64,000 nt of DNA from Fictibacillus enclensis (GCF_001457035.1 NZ_KQ758617.1:1860001-1924000); one strand, 5' to 3'. Positions 54,853-64,000 are shown, counted from the first letter of the stretch. Notes: generated by a model not told the origin, from the letters alone. Translations and numbers: made by a program.

Positions 54853-55065
54853 TTACTGCTTTTGTTTAAACGTATGGCAGCATGTTTCAGCAGATTTATC
54901 CGCGCTGTCTTTATGCCTGGCATCTCCGATCAGCTCTCCGCTTGCTTCCATTTTGTAGTCTTTATTGGCATGCTTATCGATTTCTACAAGGATGGCATCG
55001 GCAACACAATTATTGCCTTCTCCCCAATAGGTACAATTTGCTACATTACATTTTACGGTTGGCAA
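54853..55065 (-). CDS. DUF1540 protein
   Basis: 70 residues with the DUF1540 cysteine pattern: VKCNVANCTYWGEGNNCVAD and ETCCHTF. Probably binds a metal, which fits its place beside zur. No known function. Confidence 0.85.
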   Translation of the reverse strand: MPTVKCNVANCTYWGEGNNCVADAILVEIDKHANKDYKMEASGELIGDARHKDSADKSAETCCHTFKQKQ

Positions 55066-55125
55066 ATGACTCTCCTCCTTTTACAGCTAGGATGCGCCAT
55101 TTGGAGAATCATCATACCCGCCATT

Positions 55126-55539
55126 TCAATTCACACACACTTGGCAGACACCGTAAATTTCGAACTTATGGCCCGTTACCTGAAAGTCGGACAAATCCGT
55201 TGCTACATTTTCCATGGGACACGCATTGACCTCTTTTGTTTTTCCGCATTTCAGACAGATGAGATGATGATGATGCTCCTTGGTCGGACACGTAAAGCGG
55301 AACTTCTTTTCTCCTTCGAGCTCAGTCTCCTCAAGAATATCGAGCTCGGAAAAAGTGGAGAGATTCCTGTAAATGGTATCAAAGCTAAGTCCTGGATAAT
55401 TTTCCTTTAAGGCATCCTGAACCTCTTTTGCACTTAGATATCGTTTTTCATCCGAAAATAATTGCAACAAATCCCTGCGTTTGTCGGTGTATTTAAAGCC
55501 CTTCTTTTTTAATAAATCCATCGCGGTTAAAACATCCAA
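55126..55539 (-). CDS. zur: Zinc uptake repressor, Fur family
   Basis: 137 residues. Winged helix (TDKRRDLLQLF, SFDTIYRNLSTF) then a dimerisation domain with HHHHLICLKCGKTKEVNACP and CQVC, giving both structural Cys4 zinc and sensory sites. Follows znuB by 15 nt and has a matching Zur box upstream of znuC, which supports Zur over Fur or PerR. The start is probably TTG at 55539 after GGAGG; an ATG six codons later is possible. Confidence 0.9.
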   Translation of the reverse strand: MDVLTAMDLLKKKGFKYTDKRRDLLQLFSDEKRYLSAKEVQDALKENYPGLSFDTIYRNLSTFSELDILEETELEGEKKFRFTCPTKEHHHHLICLKCGKTKEVNACPMENVATDLSDFQVTGHKFEIYGVCQVCVN

Positions 55540-55554
55540 ATTTTTCCACCTCCA

Positions 55555-56406
55555 CTATTCACTCAATATCGGTTTTCTGGCTCTCCATTTTTTCCAGGCA
55601 AGAGAAAGCAGTAATATCAACACAGAGATCATAACAATGGTTCCGCCGGGAGCCAGGTTCAAGTAGTACGAAGATATCAAGCCAAGGATCACAGCTGTCT
55701 CACCAAAAATAACAGAAAGAACAAAGGTCTGCTTAAATCCATTGGCAATGCGCAGACTTGCCGCAACCGGAAGCGTCATCAGTGCGGAAACCAGAAGTAT
55801 TCCAACAATCTTCATGGAGGATGCGATGACCAAGGCTACCATGATAATAAACAAAAATTGAATCCACTTTCCTTTAATTCCTGAAACAGCTGCCTGTTCT
55901 TCGTCAAAAGAAAGCAAAAAAAGTTCCTTGTACAAAAACAGGACAAAAGCAAACACGAGCAAAAGGATGTAAAAAACGGTCCAAACATCCGATTTTTTCA
56001 CAGCCAGCACACTTCCAAAAAGATAATTAAATAAGTCCGTATTAAAGCCGTTCGCCAATGAAATAAAAATGACGCTGAGTCCAATACCTGCAGACATGAT
56101 GATAGGAATCGCAAGCTCTTCATAATGCTTATAAACCTTCCGGAGCTGCTCGATTCCAATTGCTCCACCTACTGAAAAAACCATCCCCATATATAGCGGG
56201 TTCAACCCCTGGAAAAACCCAGGGCTCCGGCCCAGCATCAAATTGGCTGCGATGCCGGCCAGCGTAATGTGCGAGAGTGCGTCGGCGATCAGGGACTGTC
56301 TTCTGACAACGATAAACACGCCAAGAACCGGAGCTAAAAGGCCGATCATGATGCCGGTTAAAAACGCATTTTGTAAAAACTCATAATGAAAAAACGGAAA
56401 TGACAT
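55555..56406 (-). CDS. znuB: Zinc ABC transporter permease
   Basis: 283 residues, about eight helices, AdcB/ZnuB type, with VVRRQSLIADALSHITLAGIA, the cytoplasmic loop that contacts the ATPase. GGAGG before the ATG. No substrate-binding lipoprotein gene is present in this unit; it must be elsewhere. Confidence 0.9.
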   Translation of the reverse strand: MSFPFFHYEFLQNAFLTGIMIGLLAPVLGVFIVVRRQSLIADALSHITLAGIAANLMLGRSPGFFQGLNPLYMGMVFSVGGAIGIEQLRKVYKHYEELAIPIIMSAGIGLSVIFISLANGFNTDLFNYLFGSVLAVKKSDVWTVFYILLLVFAFVLFLYKELFLLSFDEEQAAVSGIKGKWIQFLFIIMVALVIASSMKIVGILLVSALMTLPVAASLRIANGFKQTFVLSVIFGETAVILGLISSYYLNLAPGGTIVMISVLILLLSLAWKKWRARKPILSE

Positions 56407-56421
56407 CCAAACTTCCTCCGG

Positions 56422-57189
56422 TTAATGAAGATGTTCCAGTACATGGACATGATGCCCATACATCTGAGAGAAACCCTCTTTTGAGATTTCTTTGAATTCT
56501 TTTGTATCCCCATGAAAATGCAACTGATTATTTAAACAGGCAACATGGGTTACATAGTCGGACATTACACCGACATCGTGGGTGACGAGCAATAATGTCA
56601 GTCCTTTTTCTTCGTTGAGGCTCTTAAGCATCTGATAGAAGTTGGATACAGATGCGGCATCCACTCCTACTGTCGGTTCATCAAGAATGAGCAGCCTTGG
56701 ATCACTGACCAGGGCTCTTGCGATAAATACTCTCTGCTGTTGGCCGCCAGAAAGTTCACCGATATTCCGGTGAGTGAATTCGGTCATACCCACCGTTTCA
56801 ATGGCCCCCATTATTTTTTGTTTGTGTTTTTTCGTTAAAAAACGAAAAAGCCCGACCTTACCGAACAACCCCATTGACACCACTTCATATACGGTTGCTG
56901 GAAAAGCCGTGTTAAAACTGTTCGCTTTTTGGGAAACATACCCAACTTCTTCCCAATTTTTAAATCGACCGAGAGGAATACCAAAAAAGGATACCCTTCC
57001 GGATTGGGGCTTCAGCAAACCCAGAATGCATTTAATCAGGGTGGATTTTCCGGAGCCATTTGGCCCGACAAGCCCGATAAAAGCACCATTCGGTATTTCA
57101 AAATTTATGCGATCAAGAACATACCTGTCTCCGTAATGAAAAGATAAATTCTCGATTTTCACGGCAGCCGTATTATCGTGTTTTGACAT
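56422..57189 (-). CDS. znuC: Zinc ABC transporter ATPase
   Basis: 255 residues. Walker [19 protein letters not shown], Walker B LLILDEPTVGVD, H-loop LLVTHD. Start at 57189 with GGAGG 6 nt upstream. First gene of znuC-znuB-zur. Confidence 0.9.
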   Translation of the reverse strand: MSKHDNTAAVKIENLSFHYGDRYVLDRINFEIPNGAFIGLVGPNGSGKSTLIKCILGLLKPQSGRVSFFGIPLGRFKNWEEVGYVSQKANSFNTAFPATVYEVVSMGLFGKVGLFRFLTKKHKQKIMGAIETVGMTEFTHRNIGELSGGQQQRVFIARALVSDPRLLILDEPTVGVDAASVSNFYQMLKSLNEEKGLTLLLVTHDVGVMSDYVTHVACLNNQLHFHGDTKEFKEISKEGFSQMYGHHVHVLEHLH

Positions 57190-57202
57190 AAGCGCCTCCA
57201 AG

Positions 57203-57224
57203 CAATAGTAACGATTACGATTTA
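57203..57224 (-). promoter_or_regulatory. Zur box of the zinc uptake operon
   Basis: Minus strand TAAATCGTAATCGTTACTATTG: the left half AAATCGTAAT is perfect and the right half matches the dyad at 7 of 10 bases. About 15 bp before the znuC start. Confidence 0.78.
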
Positions 57225-57252
57225 TATTCCTGTAAAGTATACAAGAATCCCT

Positions 57253-57933
57253 CTATTTTGTAAAATCCCTCGCCTGCACACCAACTTCACTCAATAAATA
57301 CTCTTTAAGTTCTTGATGATGCTTCAAAATGTCATTCGCCAAAATCAGCTTCTCTTCAGGCAGTGTAGTTAAAAGAGCCAGAACGAATGCTCCTGAAGCC
57401 ACAGCTGCCTGGATGCCAAGCGGTGCATTTTCAACCACGATCCATTCATTTGGACGGTATGAAAATTGCGCAAAGACCTTTTCGTAAGGTTCAGGTGAAG
57501 GCTTTCCCTTTTCCACATCATCACCTGTAATCACCGCATCAAATGTTATACCCATCTCCTCAAGCCTTTCCAGTACCTCGTTCACAAATTCCTTCCTGCT
57601 GCCCGTGGCCAAACCGATTGGAATTCCGGATTGGGATAAACCTTTAAGAGCCTGTAAGGTGTGTTGATAAAACCCATACTTGGAATGCTTCACAAAGTGG
57701 GTCCGCTTGTTGCGGTAGATCGCCTCCTGCTGTTCCAAAGGAAGCTGCAGTCCGTAAATACGGTTCACATGAAGAATAGTCTGCATGCCTGGCATACCTT
57801 CCAGCTCGTAAAAATCGGCCGCTTTGACTACATGCCCCTGTTCGCGGAACGCGTGGTGCCAAGCCAAAGCATGATCGTCCATTGTATTTACCAATACTCC
57901 ATCCATATCAAAACAAACTGCTTTATAGTTCAT
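57253..57933 (-). CDS. HAD-IA phosphatase, beta-phosphoglucomutase-like
   Basis: 226 residues. Motif I FDMDGVLVNTMDDH, ATGSRKEF (motif II), KGKPSPEPY (motif III) and VVENAPLGIQAAVASG (motif IV). The VxENAxxG form of motif IV resembles beta-phosphoglucomutase and related sugar-phosphate phosphatases. Start at 57933 follows AAAAGGATG. No operon partner is obvious. Confidence 0.85.
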   Translation of the reverse strand: MNYKAVCFDMDGVLVNTMDDHALAWHHAFREQGHVVKAADFYELEGMPGMQTILHVNRIYGLQLPLEQQEAIYRNKRTHFVKHSKYGFYQHTLQALKGLSQSGIPIGLATGSRKEFVNEVLERLEEMGITFDAVITGDDVEKGKPSPEPYEKVFAQFSYRPNEWIVVENAPLGIQAAVASGAFVLALLTTLPEEKLILANDILKHHQELKEYLLSEVGVQARDFTK

Positions 57934-57984
57934 ATGTATCATCCTTTTTTCGCTCAAAACCAATCCCATTGTCAAAAGAAGAAG

Positions 57985-58013
57985 TAGTCAAAAGATTAGC
58001 GGTGCGTTATAAT
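57985..58013 (+). promoter_or_regulatory. Promoter of the NCS2 permease gene
   Basis: TAGTCA (57985-57990), 17 bp, TATAAT (58008-58013). The leader holds a hairpin (58022-58045) GGCA-G-CCTGC-GATA-GCAGG-A-TGCC followed by a G-rich single-stranded stretch. Confidence 0.65.
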
Positions 58014-58083
58014 TTTTAATTGGCAGCCTGCGATAGCAGGATGCCGGGTGGGCGAGGGATAAGTAAATAAAGAAGGGAAACAC

Positions 58084-59367
58084 TTGAAGTTATCAAGATT
58101 TTTTGAAGTAGAAAAGCACCACAGTTCAGTGAAACGGGAAATATTGGCGGGGGTTACATCGTTTTTTACGATCGCCTATATCATTATCGTCAACCCGCTT
58201 ATATTGGCGGACGCCGGAATGCCCTATTACGGTGTACTGCTGGCTACCATTCTGACATCAGTTGCCGGATGTTTCTTTATGGGGTTTTACGCCAATGCCC
58301 CTATCATATTGACTCCGGGAATGGGCGTCAACGCTTTTTTTACCTATACGATTATACAGGGTATGGGGCTGTCCTGGAGAGAAGCGCTCGCTGCTGTTAT
58401 TCTCTCAGGCATTTTATTTCTTATCATCGCATCAACAAAGCTTAAAGATGTCCTGTCAGAAAGCATCCCAGCTTCCTTAAAGCATAGCATAACCGTAGGA
58501 ATCGGTTTGTTCCTGGCGTTTATCGGCCTTCAAAAAGGCGGTATTATTGAAGCGAGCACAACCACATTTGTGAAACTTGGCCATTTAAGCCATCCCACAA
58601 CCTTGCTGACCATCATCGGTCTTATTATTACTCTGTTTCTTTTTTCAAGAAACATAAAAGGAAGCTTTCTTATTGGAATTGCGGTCACCTGTCTGATTGG
58701 CTATGTTACAGGATGGGAACATGCGGCCGAAGATTCACATACCAAATTGGAACTTTCTCCATTTATGCAGCTTTTTTTCGGAGCCGATTTTAAAGGAATG
58801 TGGAGCCTTCCTTTCTGGATCGCTACATTTTCCTTAACCATGATTGTAACGTTTGAAAACATGGGACTTTTGCACGGCCTTCTTCCGGACCAAAAAAAGT
58901 TTCCAAAAGCGTTTCAGGCCAATGCTGTCACGTCTCTTATCTCGGGAGTTTTCGGGACAAGTCCTACCATTTCTACCGTAGAAAGTGCGGCCGGCATCTC
59001 AGAAGGCGGTCGGACCGGGCTGACAAGTGTGGTGACTGGAATCCTGTTCCTTGCTTCCATTGCCGTTACGCCGTTTTTAAGTCTGATTCCGGATGGGGCG
59101 ATTGCGCCTGTTCTGATTATTATTGGGGGATTGATGGTTCAAAACATACAGCAGATTCCTCTCTCCGATTTTACAGAAGGATTTCCTGCATTTTTGATCA
59201 TCGCGCTTATTCCGCTCACTTACAGTATTGTGGACGGGCTGGCATTTGGCTTCATCGCCTACCCTATATTAAAATTGGCTGTTGGGCAACGAAAGCAGAT
59301 TCCTGCCCCCATGTACATCATCGCTTTATTATTTTTAATTAACTTTGTCTTTCATTCTTTCATATAA
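58084..59367 (+). CDS. NCS2 family purine permease (AzgA/PbuG-like)
   Basis: 427 residues, twelve or more helices. AzgA-type signatures: AGVTSFFTIAYIIIVNP, TPGMGVNAFFTYT, TFENMGLLHGLL and GTSPTISTVESAAGISEGGRTGLTS. Proton-coupled uptake of hypoxanthine, guanine or adenine is likely. The start is TTG at 58084 with AAGGG 6 nt upstream. No purine riboswitch motif was seen in its leader. Confidence 0.88.
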   Translation: MKLSRFFEVEKHHSSVKREILAGVTSFFTIAYIIIVNPLILADAGMPYYGVLLATILTSVAGCFFMGFYANAPIILTPGMGVNAFFTYTIIQGMGLSWREALAAVILSGILFLIIASTKLKDVLSESIPASLKHSITVGIGLFLAFIGLQKGGIIEASTTTFVKLGHLSHPTTLLTIIGLIITLFLFSRNIKGSFLIGIAVTCLIGYVTGWEHAAEDSHTKLELSPFMQLFFGADFKGMWSLPFWIATFSLTMIVTFENMGLLHGLLPDQKKFPKAFQANAVTSLISGVFGTSPTISTVESAAGISEGGRTGLTSVVTGILFLASIAVTPFLSLIPDGAIAPVLIIIGGLMVQNIQQIPLSDFTEGFPAFLIIALIPLTYSIVDGLAFGFIAYPILKLAVGQRKQIPAPMYIIALLFLINFVFHSFI

Positions 59368-59377
59368 ATGATCAATC

Positions 59378-59403
59378 AAAAAGCCGTTTTAAACGGCTTT
59401 TTT
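59378..59403 (+). terminator. Terminator of the NCS2 gene
   Basis: AAAAAGCCGTTT-TA-AACGGCTTTTTT. Confidence 0.88.
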
Positions 59404-59456
59404 CTGTTCACTTTTTTTCCGCTCCTTCATAGGATAGGGTGACAGGAGGGGATATC

Positions 59457-59717
59457 ATGAATCCGATTATGGTTCATATGATCAACAACAAGTTAAATCA
59501 GCTTACTGCACAAGAGCTCGTCGGTCTGGCCGCACAGCACCAGTTTCCCGTTTCTATGCAGGAAGCCACTCAAGTAGTAAACATTTTAAGAAGATATAAC
59601 ATAAACATAATGAATGCTGCACAACGGGAAGAAATCATTCAAGCCATAGCTCATGAAGTCAATCGCGAAAAGGCAGCAACCATCCAATACTTAATCAACA
59701 ATTATTTAAACAGATAA
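59457..59717 (+). CDS. yqfT: DUF2624 protein (YqfT family)
   Basis: 86 residues, all helical, with QLTAQELVGLAAQHQFPVS and INREKAATIQYLINNYLNR-like end (exact: VNREKAATIQYLINNYLNR). Start at 59457 after GGAGGGG. Conserved near nfo in Bacillus. Function unknown. Confidence 0.85.
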   Translation: MNPIMVHMINNKLNQLTAQELVGLAAQHQFPVSMQEATQVVNILRRYNINIMNAAQREEIIQAIAHEVNREKAATIQYLINNYLNR

Positions 59718-59720
59718 AAA

Positions 59721-59777
59721 AAAGAGACGGACATGAACAGCATACCCTGGTGCAGTTCACCTTCCGTCTCTTTTTAG
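59721..59777. terminator. Long bidirectional terminator between yqfT and nfo
   Basis: AAAGAGACGGA...TCCGTCTCTTTTT with an inner GAAC-A-GCA/TGC-A-GTTC stem. Confidence 0.88.
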
Positions 59778-60671
59778 TCATACCGTCAGCAGCTGCTCCT
59801 GCAGAGTAGGAACAAATTCTTTATTCTTCAACATCTCGATCTCCAATTGGTAAGGAGGCTTTTTGTTGTTTTTATCTGTTCCCACATAAGGAGTTTCTAA
59901 AATTTTTGGAATATCATCTAGCTGCGGGTGATGGACGATGTAATTCAATGCATCAAATCCAATTTTCCCAAACCCAATATTTTCGTGACGGTCTTTGCTC
60001 GCTCCACATTCGTTTTTGCTGTCATTAATATGAAGGACTTTCAGACGGTCAAGCCCGATAATTTTATCGAATGAATTGATAACGCCATCGAAGTCATTGA
60101 TAATATCGTAGCCGGAATCGTGCGTATGGCACGTATCAAAACAGATGGAAAGCTTGTCATTTTGATGTACCCCTTCAATAATAGCTGCAAGCTCCTCAAA
60201 GGTACGCCCGCACTCTGAGCCTTTTCCGGCCATGGTTTCAAGTGCAATTTGCACGGTTTGATCCGGTGTCAGTACTTCATTTAATCCTTCAATGATCTTT
60301 TTGATTCCCTCTTCTGTTCCGGCACCCACATGTGCACCCGGGTGAAGGACAATCTGCTTTCCGCCGATTGCTGCAGTCCGTTCAATTTCCGAACGCAGAA
60401 AGTCTACTCCCAATTGGAACGTTTCAGGCTTCAATGAGTTTCCGATATTTATAATATATGGTGCATGCACGACGAGTTCCGTCATGCCGTTTTCTTGCAT
60501 ATGCTTGATCCCGGCCTCAATGTTAAGGTCTTCAATCTTTTTTCTGCGCGTGTTTTGGGGAGCGCCGGTATATACCATAAAGGTGTTTGCTCCGTAGGAA
60601 GCTGCTTCCTCACTTGCGCCAAGCAGCATTTTTTTTCCGCTCATTGATACATGTGATCCTAGTTTTAGCAT
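59778..60671 (-). CDS. nfo: Endonuclease IV
   Basis: 297 residues, AP endonuclease 2 family. Zinc ligands in [20 protein letters not shown] and [20 protein letters not shown]. Cuts 5' of abasic sites in base excision repair. 28 nt after cshB, likely one transcript. Confidence 0.96.
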   Translation of the reverse strand: MLKLGSHVSMSGKKMLLGASEEAASYGANTFMVYTGAPQNTRRKKIEDLNIEAGIKHMQENGMTELVVHAPYIINIGNSLKPETFQLGVDFLRSEIERTAAIGGKQIVLHPGAHVGAGTEEGIKKIIEGLNEVLTPDQTVQIALETMAGKGSECGRTFEELAAIIEGVHQNDKLSICFDTCHTHDSGYDIINDFDGVINSFDKIIGLDRLKVLHINDSKNECGASKDRHENIGFGKIGFDALNYIVHHPQLDDIPKILETPYVGTDKNNKKPPYQLEIEMLKNKEFVPTLQEQLLTV

Positions 60672-60699
60672 CGCCTGTTCTCCTTCTCTAACCGGTTTG

Positions 60700-61986
60700 T
60701 TACTTTTTATTGCGGTTTTGCCTTTTTTCCATTCTTCTCTTTTCTTCAGCCATCTTTTTCTTATAGCCCGGCTTTACTTTTTTGGGCTTTGGAAGGCTTG
60801 CTCCCTGCTTTCCTTTTTCAACGGAAGCTTTTTTCATCCGTACAGGAACTTCAATCCATTCACCGTTCTTGATTTCTTCCTGGACAAAATGAATCTTGCG
60901 GCTTTGCAGCTTTTGGATCGCAAGCTGATCGGATGGTTCATAAATGGTTGCGGCAATACCAGACATGCCCGCACGTCCCGTCCTGCCTGTACGATGAATA
61001 TAATAATCCAAATCAGACGGCAGTTCAAAATTAATGATGTGGCTGATGCCTTTAATATCGATACCACGCGCAGCCAGGTCGGTCGCAACTACATATTGGA
61101 ACTCGGCTTTTTGTACGCGTTTCATGATGTTTTTTCGCTCACGCGGAGGCACATCCCCATGAATGCGTTCAACATTCATTCCCTCTGCAAGCATTGCATC
61201 CCCGACCTCGTCCGCTGTTTTTTTCGTATTAACGAAAATTAAGCAAAGATACGGATTATAGGCCTTTGCCACCTCAATCAGTGTTTTCTTTTTATCCCTG
61301 TGTTTTAACGGGATTAACACGTGCTTGATTTCTTTGGCCGTTGCCTGTTCCGGACTGATATGAACATGCCGGGGATTATTCATGTACTTTCTCAGGAAAG
61401 GCTGCAGTTTTTCAGGTATAGTCGCTGAAAACACCAGCATTTGAATTTCATTTGCCATGCGTGAAGCGACCTGGTCAACGTCCTCAATGAATCCCATATC
61501 AAGCATCTGGTCCGCTTCATCCACAATAAGTGTGGTTGCCGAAAAAATACTGATTCCTTCGTTGTTAACCAGATCCTTAATGCGGCCCGGAGTTCCTATG
61601 ATAAGATGGGGTGCATTCTTCAAACGGTCTGCCATTCGTTTCCGGTCGGTACCACCGACCACGGTCTTGGCTCGCACATACTGGTCTTCCGGAAAATAAG
61701 GAGTCAATTTTTCGTACTCATCAAAAATCTGTTGTGCCAGTTCTCTTGTTGGTGCGGTAATCACAGCTTGAATTTCATTTCTCGCTGGATCGATCTTGCT
61801 CAGAACCGGAAGCAAAAAAGCAAGAGTTTTTCCTGATCCGGTTTGTGACTGGCCGATAATGTCGTGGCCCTTCAATATCCCGGGAACAACCCGTTCCTGA
61901 ATATCGGTTGGTTTTTTAAAACCTTGCTCGGTCATTGCGTTTAATAAAAAAGGTTTTATATTTAAACGGTCAAACGCTGTTTTCAT
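60700..61986 (-). CDS. cshB: DEAD-box RNA helicase CshB
   Basis: 428 residues. Q motif near KKPTDIQE, motif [21 protein letters not shown] as [26 protein letters not shown]. The basic tail ([19 protein letters not shown]) is typical of CshB. RNA unwinding at low temperature and in ribosome maturation. A -10 TATAAT lies at 62036-62031 on the minus strand. Confidence 0.93.
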   Translation of the reverse strand: MKTAFDRLNIKPFLLNAMTEQGFKKPTDIQERVVPGILKGHDIIGQSQTGSGKTLAFLLPVLSKIDPARNEIQAVITAPTRELAQQIFDEYEKLTPYFPEDQYVRAKTVVGGTDRKRMADRLKNAPHLIIGTPGRIKDLVNNEGISIFSATTLIVDEADQMLDMGFIEDVDQVASRMANEIQMLVFSATIPEKLQPFLRKYMNNPRHVHISPEQATAKEIKHVLIPLKHRDKKKTLIEVAKAYNPYLCLIFVNTKKTADEVGDAMLAEGMNVERIHGDVPPRERKNIMKRVQKAEFQYVVATDLAARGIDIKGISHIINFELPSDLDYYIHRTGRTGRAGMSGIAATIYEPSDQLAIQKLQSRKIHFVQEEIKNGEWIEVPVRMKKASVEKGKQGASLPKPKKVKPGYKKKMAEEKRRMEKRQNRNKK

Positions 61987-62164
61987 TTTTTATCACCTGA
62001 CTTTTTACATTTGTAGGGTCTACTTTTAGTATTATAGAGGAAGTCTTTGAATTTAGCCATGTAGAATAGGAAATCCGCCTAATAGCATGACATCCGCACA
62101 CCTCCTGGCCATCCATTTCATATCTTTAAGGGAAGGGTATTTTTTTGAAGGGAGGGTCAAAACC

Positions 62165-62851
62165 ATGTATCCATTTCCCCCTAGAGGTCCTCAGGGAGGA
62201 CGTACGCCTCATGCCAACGTGCCGCCCGGACAACGATTCGCTCCTCCAGGCGGCATGCGGTCCCTGCCAGGCCTGGGCGGTGCGGCAAGATCACCATTGA
62301 ACATGCTGACGATGGTGGAAAACGTCCAGAAAATGTTGCAAGTGGCTGAAACTATGGGCCCGATGGTTAAACAGTACGGACCAATGGTTAAAAATCTGCC
62401 AGACATGATGAAATCGCTTAAGGAATTCAGAGATAATACCAATAAAGCCTTTAAAGAAAAAAAGGAAGCAAGAGAAGAAGCCAAAGTCCAAAAAGCAAAC
62501 ACAGTCCAAGTTCAGGCAGAAGCACCAACCAAAAAGAAAGAAAGACCTGCTGCAAAAACCAAAAAGACACCAAAGGTTCAGCAAAAACGCCAGTCCAAAC
62601 CACCTGTTAAAATCGAAGTAAACAGTGAATGGCTGGATGAAAGCAGTTTTCCTTATGATTTGCCTGTAAATGGAGAGAGCTCAAGCTTTCCGTATGACAT
62701 CCCCGAAGGAACACCAGAAGATGCAAAAATTATGATCGGTCCTGCCGCTGCCCCAGCTGCCCCAAAGGTAAAGAACATCCAGGCACCACCAAAAGCTCTA
62801 AAAAAAGGGCCGGTCAAAAAGCTGCAGCCTGCACCAAAACTGTTTATCTAG
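62165..62851 (+). CDS. yqfQ: YqfQ/VrrA-like protein
   Basis: 228 residues: a Pro/Gly-rich head (MYPFPPRGPQGGRTPHANV), a hydrophobic-amphipathic repeat with GPMVKQYGPMVKNLPDMMKSL, a Lys/Glu-rich helix, and two copies of SSFPYD(L/I)P near 182 and 195 before a basic Pro/Lys tail. VrrA homologues are known for variable repeats. Start at 62165 follows GGGAGGG. Function unknown; spore coat-like composition is an inference. Confidence 0.82.
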   Translation: MYPFPPRGPQGGRTPHANVPPGQRFAPPGGMRSLPGLGGAARSPLNMLTMVENVQKMLQVAETMGPMVKQYGPMVKNLPDMMKSLKEFRDNTNKAFKEKKEAREEAKVQKANTVQVQAEAPTKKKERPAAKTKKTPKVQQKRQSKPPVKIEVNSEWLDESSFPYDLPVNGESSSFPYDIPEGTPEDAKIMIGPAAAPAAPKVKNIQAPPKALKKGPVKKLQPAPKLFI

Positions 62852-62869
62852 CGGTGCAGGGTCCCTTCA

Positions 62870-62898
62870 TTGTTTTCTGATACACTCTCCTTTATAAT
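62870..62898 (+). promoter_or_regulatory. Promoter of ispH
   Basis: TTGTTT (62870-62875), 17 bp, TATAAT (62893-62898). Confidence 0.65.
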
Positions 62899-62974
62899 GG
62901 TATAAGGTGTTCAGACCGTCTTCGTGACGGATTCTGCATATCCTACTTTTACGTTGTATAAGGGAGAGATGTAC

Positions 62975-63916
62975 ATGAAGGTAGTAAGAATATCTCCTCG
63001 AGGTTATTGCTATGGCGTAGTCGATGCCATGGTATTAGCAAGACAGGCGGCTAAAGACCCATCATTGCCCCGTCCTATCTATATTCTGGGCATGATTGTT
63101 CATAATAAACATGTAACTGACGCTTTTGAAGAAGAGGGAATTATTACATTGGACGGCAAAAGCCGTCTCGATATTATCCGAAACATTGAATCCGGCACAG
63201 TGATTTACACCGCCCATGGTGTATCACCTGAAGTGCGGCGCCTCGCCCATGAAAAAGGGCTGATGGAAATAGACGCCACCTGCCCTGATGTAACCAAAAC
63301 CCACGATTTGATCCGTGAAAAGGAACAAGATGGGTATGAAGTGATCTACATTGGAAAGAAGGGTCACCCTGAACCCGAAGGAGCCATCGGTATTGCGCCC
63401 CGGGCTGTTCACCTTATCGAGAATGTGCAGGATATTCAAAACTTGCAAATCGATAACAAAAAGATCCTGATCACTAACCAAACAACAATGAGTCAGTGGG
63501 ATGTAGCCGAAATTATCAAACAGCTGCTTGTAAAATATCCTGAAGCCGAGGTTCACAAAGAAATTTGCCTGGCGACTCAAGTCCGTCAGGAGGCAGTTGC
63601 CGAACAGGCTAAGGAATGTGACCTCGTTCTAGTAGTTGGAGACCCAAAAAGCAACAATTCCAACCGTCTGGCACAGGTTTCGCAGGAAATTGCAGGAACA
63701 CAGGCATACCGGATTGCAGATGTGACTGAAATTGAACTGGATTGGCTAAAAGGTGTGAAGACACTCGGTGTTACTTCAGGAGCCTCCACCCCAACCCCGA
63801 TTACAAAGGAAGTCATCTCTTTCCTCGAACAATATGATGAAATGGATCCTTCAACATGGGAAAAAGAACGAAAAGTAAGTTTGGCCAAAATATTGCCAAA
63901 AGTAAAAGCAAAATAA
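62975..63916 (+). CDS. ispH: 4-hydroxy-3-methylbut-2-enyl diphosphate reductase
   Basis: 313 residues. The three cluster cysteines lie in [17 protein letters not shown] and EICLATQ; the family motif [10 protein letters not shown] and TSGASTPT are present. Last MEP step, giving IPP and DMAPP. Start at 62975 after GGGAG; an earlier in-frame ATG (62969) is less well spaced. Confidence 0.96.
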   Translation: MKVVRISPRGYCYGVVDAMVLARQAAKDPSLPRPIYILGMIVHNKHVTDAFEEEGIITLDGKSRLDIIRNIESGTVIYTAHGVSPEVRRLAHEKGLMEIDATCPDVTKTHDLIREKEQDGYEVIYIGKKGHPEPEGAIGIAPRAVHLIENVQDIQNLQIDNKKILITNQTTMSQWDVAEIIKQLLVKYPEAEVHKEICLATQVRQEAVAEQAKECDLVLVVGDPKSNNSNRLAQVSQEIAGTQAYRIADVTEIELDWLKGVKTLGVTSGASTPTPITKEVISFLEQYDEMDPSTWEKERKVSLAKILPKVKAK

Positions 63917-63955
63917 AAAAAGTCTGGTTCAAGATATTTGAACCAGGCTTTTTTT
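63917..63955. terminator. Bidirectional terminator after ispH
   Basis: AAAAAGTCTGGTTCAA-GATAT-TTGAACCAG-G-CTTTTTTT. Confidence 0.9.
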
Positions 63956-64000
63956 AGAAAAAGAGAAAAGGATCGGTATGAACTTCGGAAGAAACGACTC
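63954..64000 (-). CDS. yqfO: Nif3-like protein (YqfO family), last 14 codons only
   Basis: The minus strand from the window edge reads VVSSEVHTDPFLFF then TAA at 63956. This matches the usual C-terminal end of Nif3/YqfO proteins (xTDPF near the end), and yqfO is the neighbour of ispH in B. subtilis. Too short for certainty. Confidence 0.6.
   Translation of the reverse strand, partial: VVSSEVHTDPFLFF

Noticed and set aside
57935-58083. Purine riboswitch before the NCS2 permease
   Set aside because: The conserved aptamer core bases and flanking P1 helix are not present.
63980-64000. Plus-strand gene start at the window end (ATG after AAAAGGATCGGT)
   Set aside because: The opposite strand gives a Nif3-like C-terminus in frame with a stop, consistent with conserved gene order.

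Overview
The window is a chromosomal segment of an aerobic, endospore-type Bacillaceae bacterium. Gene order follows the Bacillus subtilis yqf-yqg-yqh region (ispH/yqfQ/cshB/nfo ... sodA/pbpA/pst ... glcK ... comG ... gcv/yqhL/lipM). Further support comes from a late-competence comG operon, moderate GC, AGGAGG-type ribosome binding sites and a PhoP box with 11-bp periodicity. The genus cannot be fixed from sequence alone; something close to Fictibacillus or Metabacillus is a guess. No phage, transposase or CRISPR array was seen.

Layout. 1-2.4 kb: 3' part of a B12-dependent ribonucleotide reductase (nrdJ), with NrdR-like boxes at its promoter. 2.7-11 kb: lipoylation and glycine cleavage (lipM, yqhL, gcvT-gcvPA-gcvPB) under a tandem glycine riboswitch, with the SNF2-type helicase yqhH and its partner yqhG divergent. 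11-17 kb: moaA, yqzE, and the comGA-GG operon with aroK coupled to its end; then tRNA-Gln. 17-28.4 kb: conserved housekeeping genes (DUF2626, MidA-like methyltransferase, YqgX hydrolase, thiamine-binding YqgV, LysM-M14 peptidase, glcK, yqgQ, M42 peptidase, HAD phosphatase, mobA, DUF92, 5-formyl-THF cyclo-ligase, rpmG). 28.5-36.4 kb: a four-gene alpha-glucan cluster sitting where B. subtilis has none. It holds an HTH-DUF4912 protein, a GH57 branching enzyme fused to a GT4 glycosyltransferase, a nucleotidyltransferase fused to a degenerate phosphohexomutase domain, and a GH15 glucoamylase. 36.8-47 kb: two small membrane proteins, phoU, the pstSCAB1B2 operon with a PhoP box, a class B PBP, an MFS transporter, sodA. 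47.6-48.5 kb: a seven-gene tRNA array with a partial tRNA-fMet duplication. 48.6-64 kb: DUF456, Na/Pi cotransporter, yqgB, ypuA, yqfZ-ispG, yqfX, DUF1540, a zinc uptake operon with zur and a Zur box, HAD phosphatase, NCS2 purine permease, yqfT, nfo, cshB, yqfQ, ispH, and the last codons of a Nif3-family gene.

How the genes work together. LipM supplies the octanoyl groups that become lipoyl cofactor on GcvH, and the glycine riboswitch senses the substrate of the same pathway. PhoP and Zur boxes tie Pi and Zn uptake to scarcity. ispG and ispH are the last two steps of the MEP isoprenoid route. The most unusual unit is the glucan cluster: sugar-nucleotide formation, chain elongation, branching and hydrolysis are compressed into three polypeptides, and a DNA-binding-like fourth protein may sense the product. 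Two short-scale structures are also not explained by genes: a ~180-bp three-hairpin element after yqgY, and four direct repeats with an exact 21-bp period upstream of sodA.
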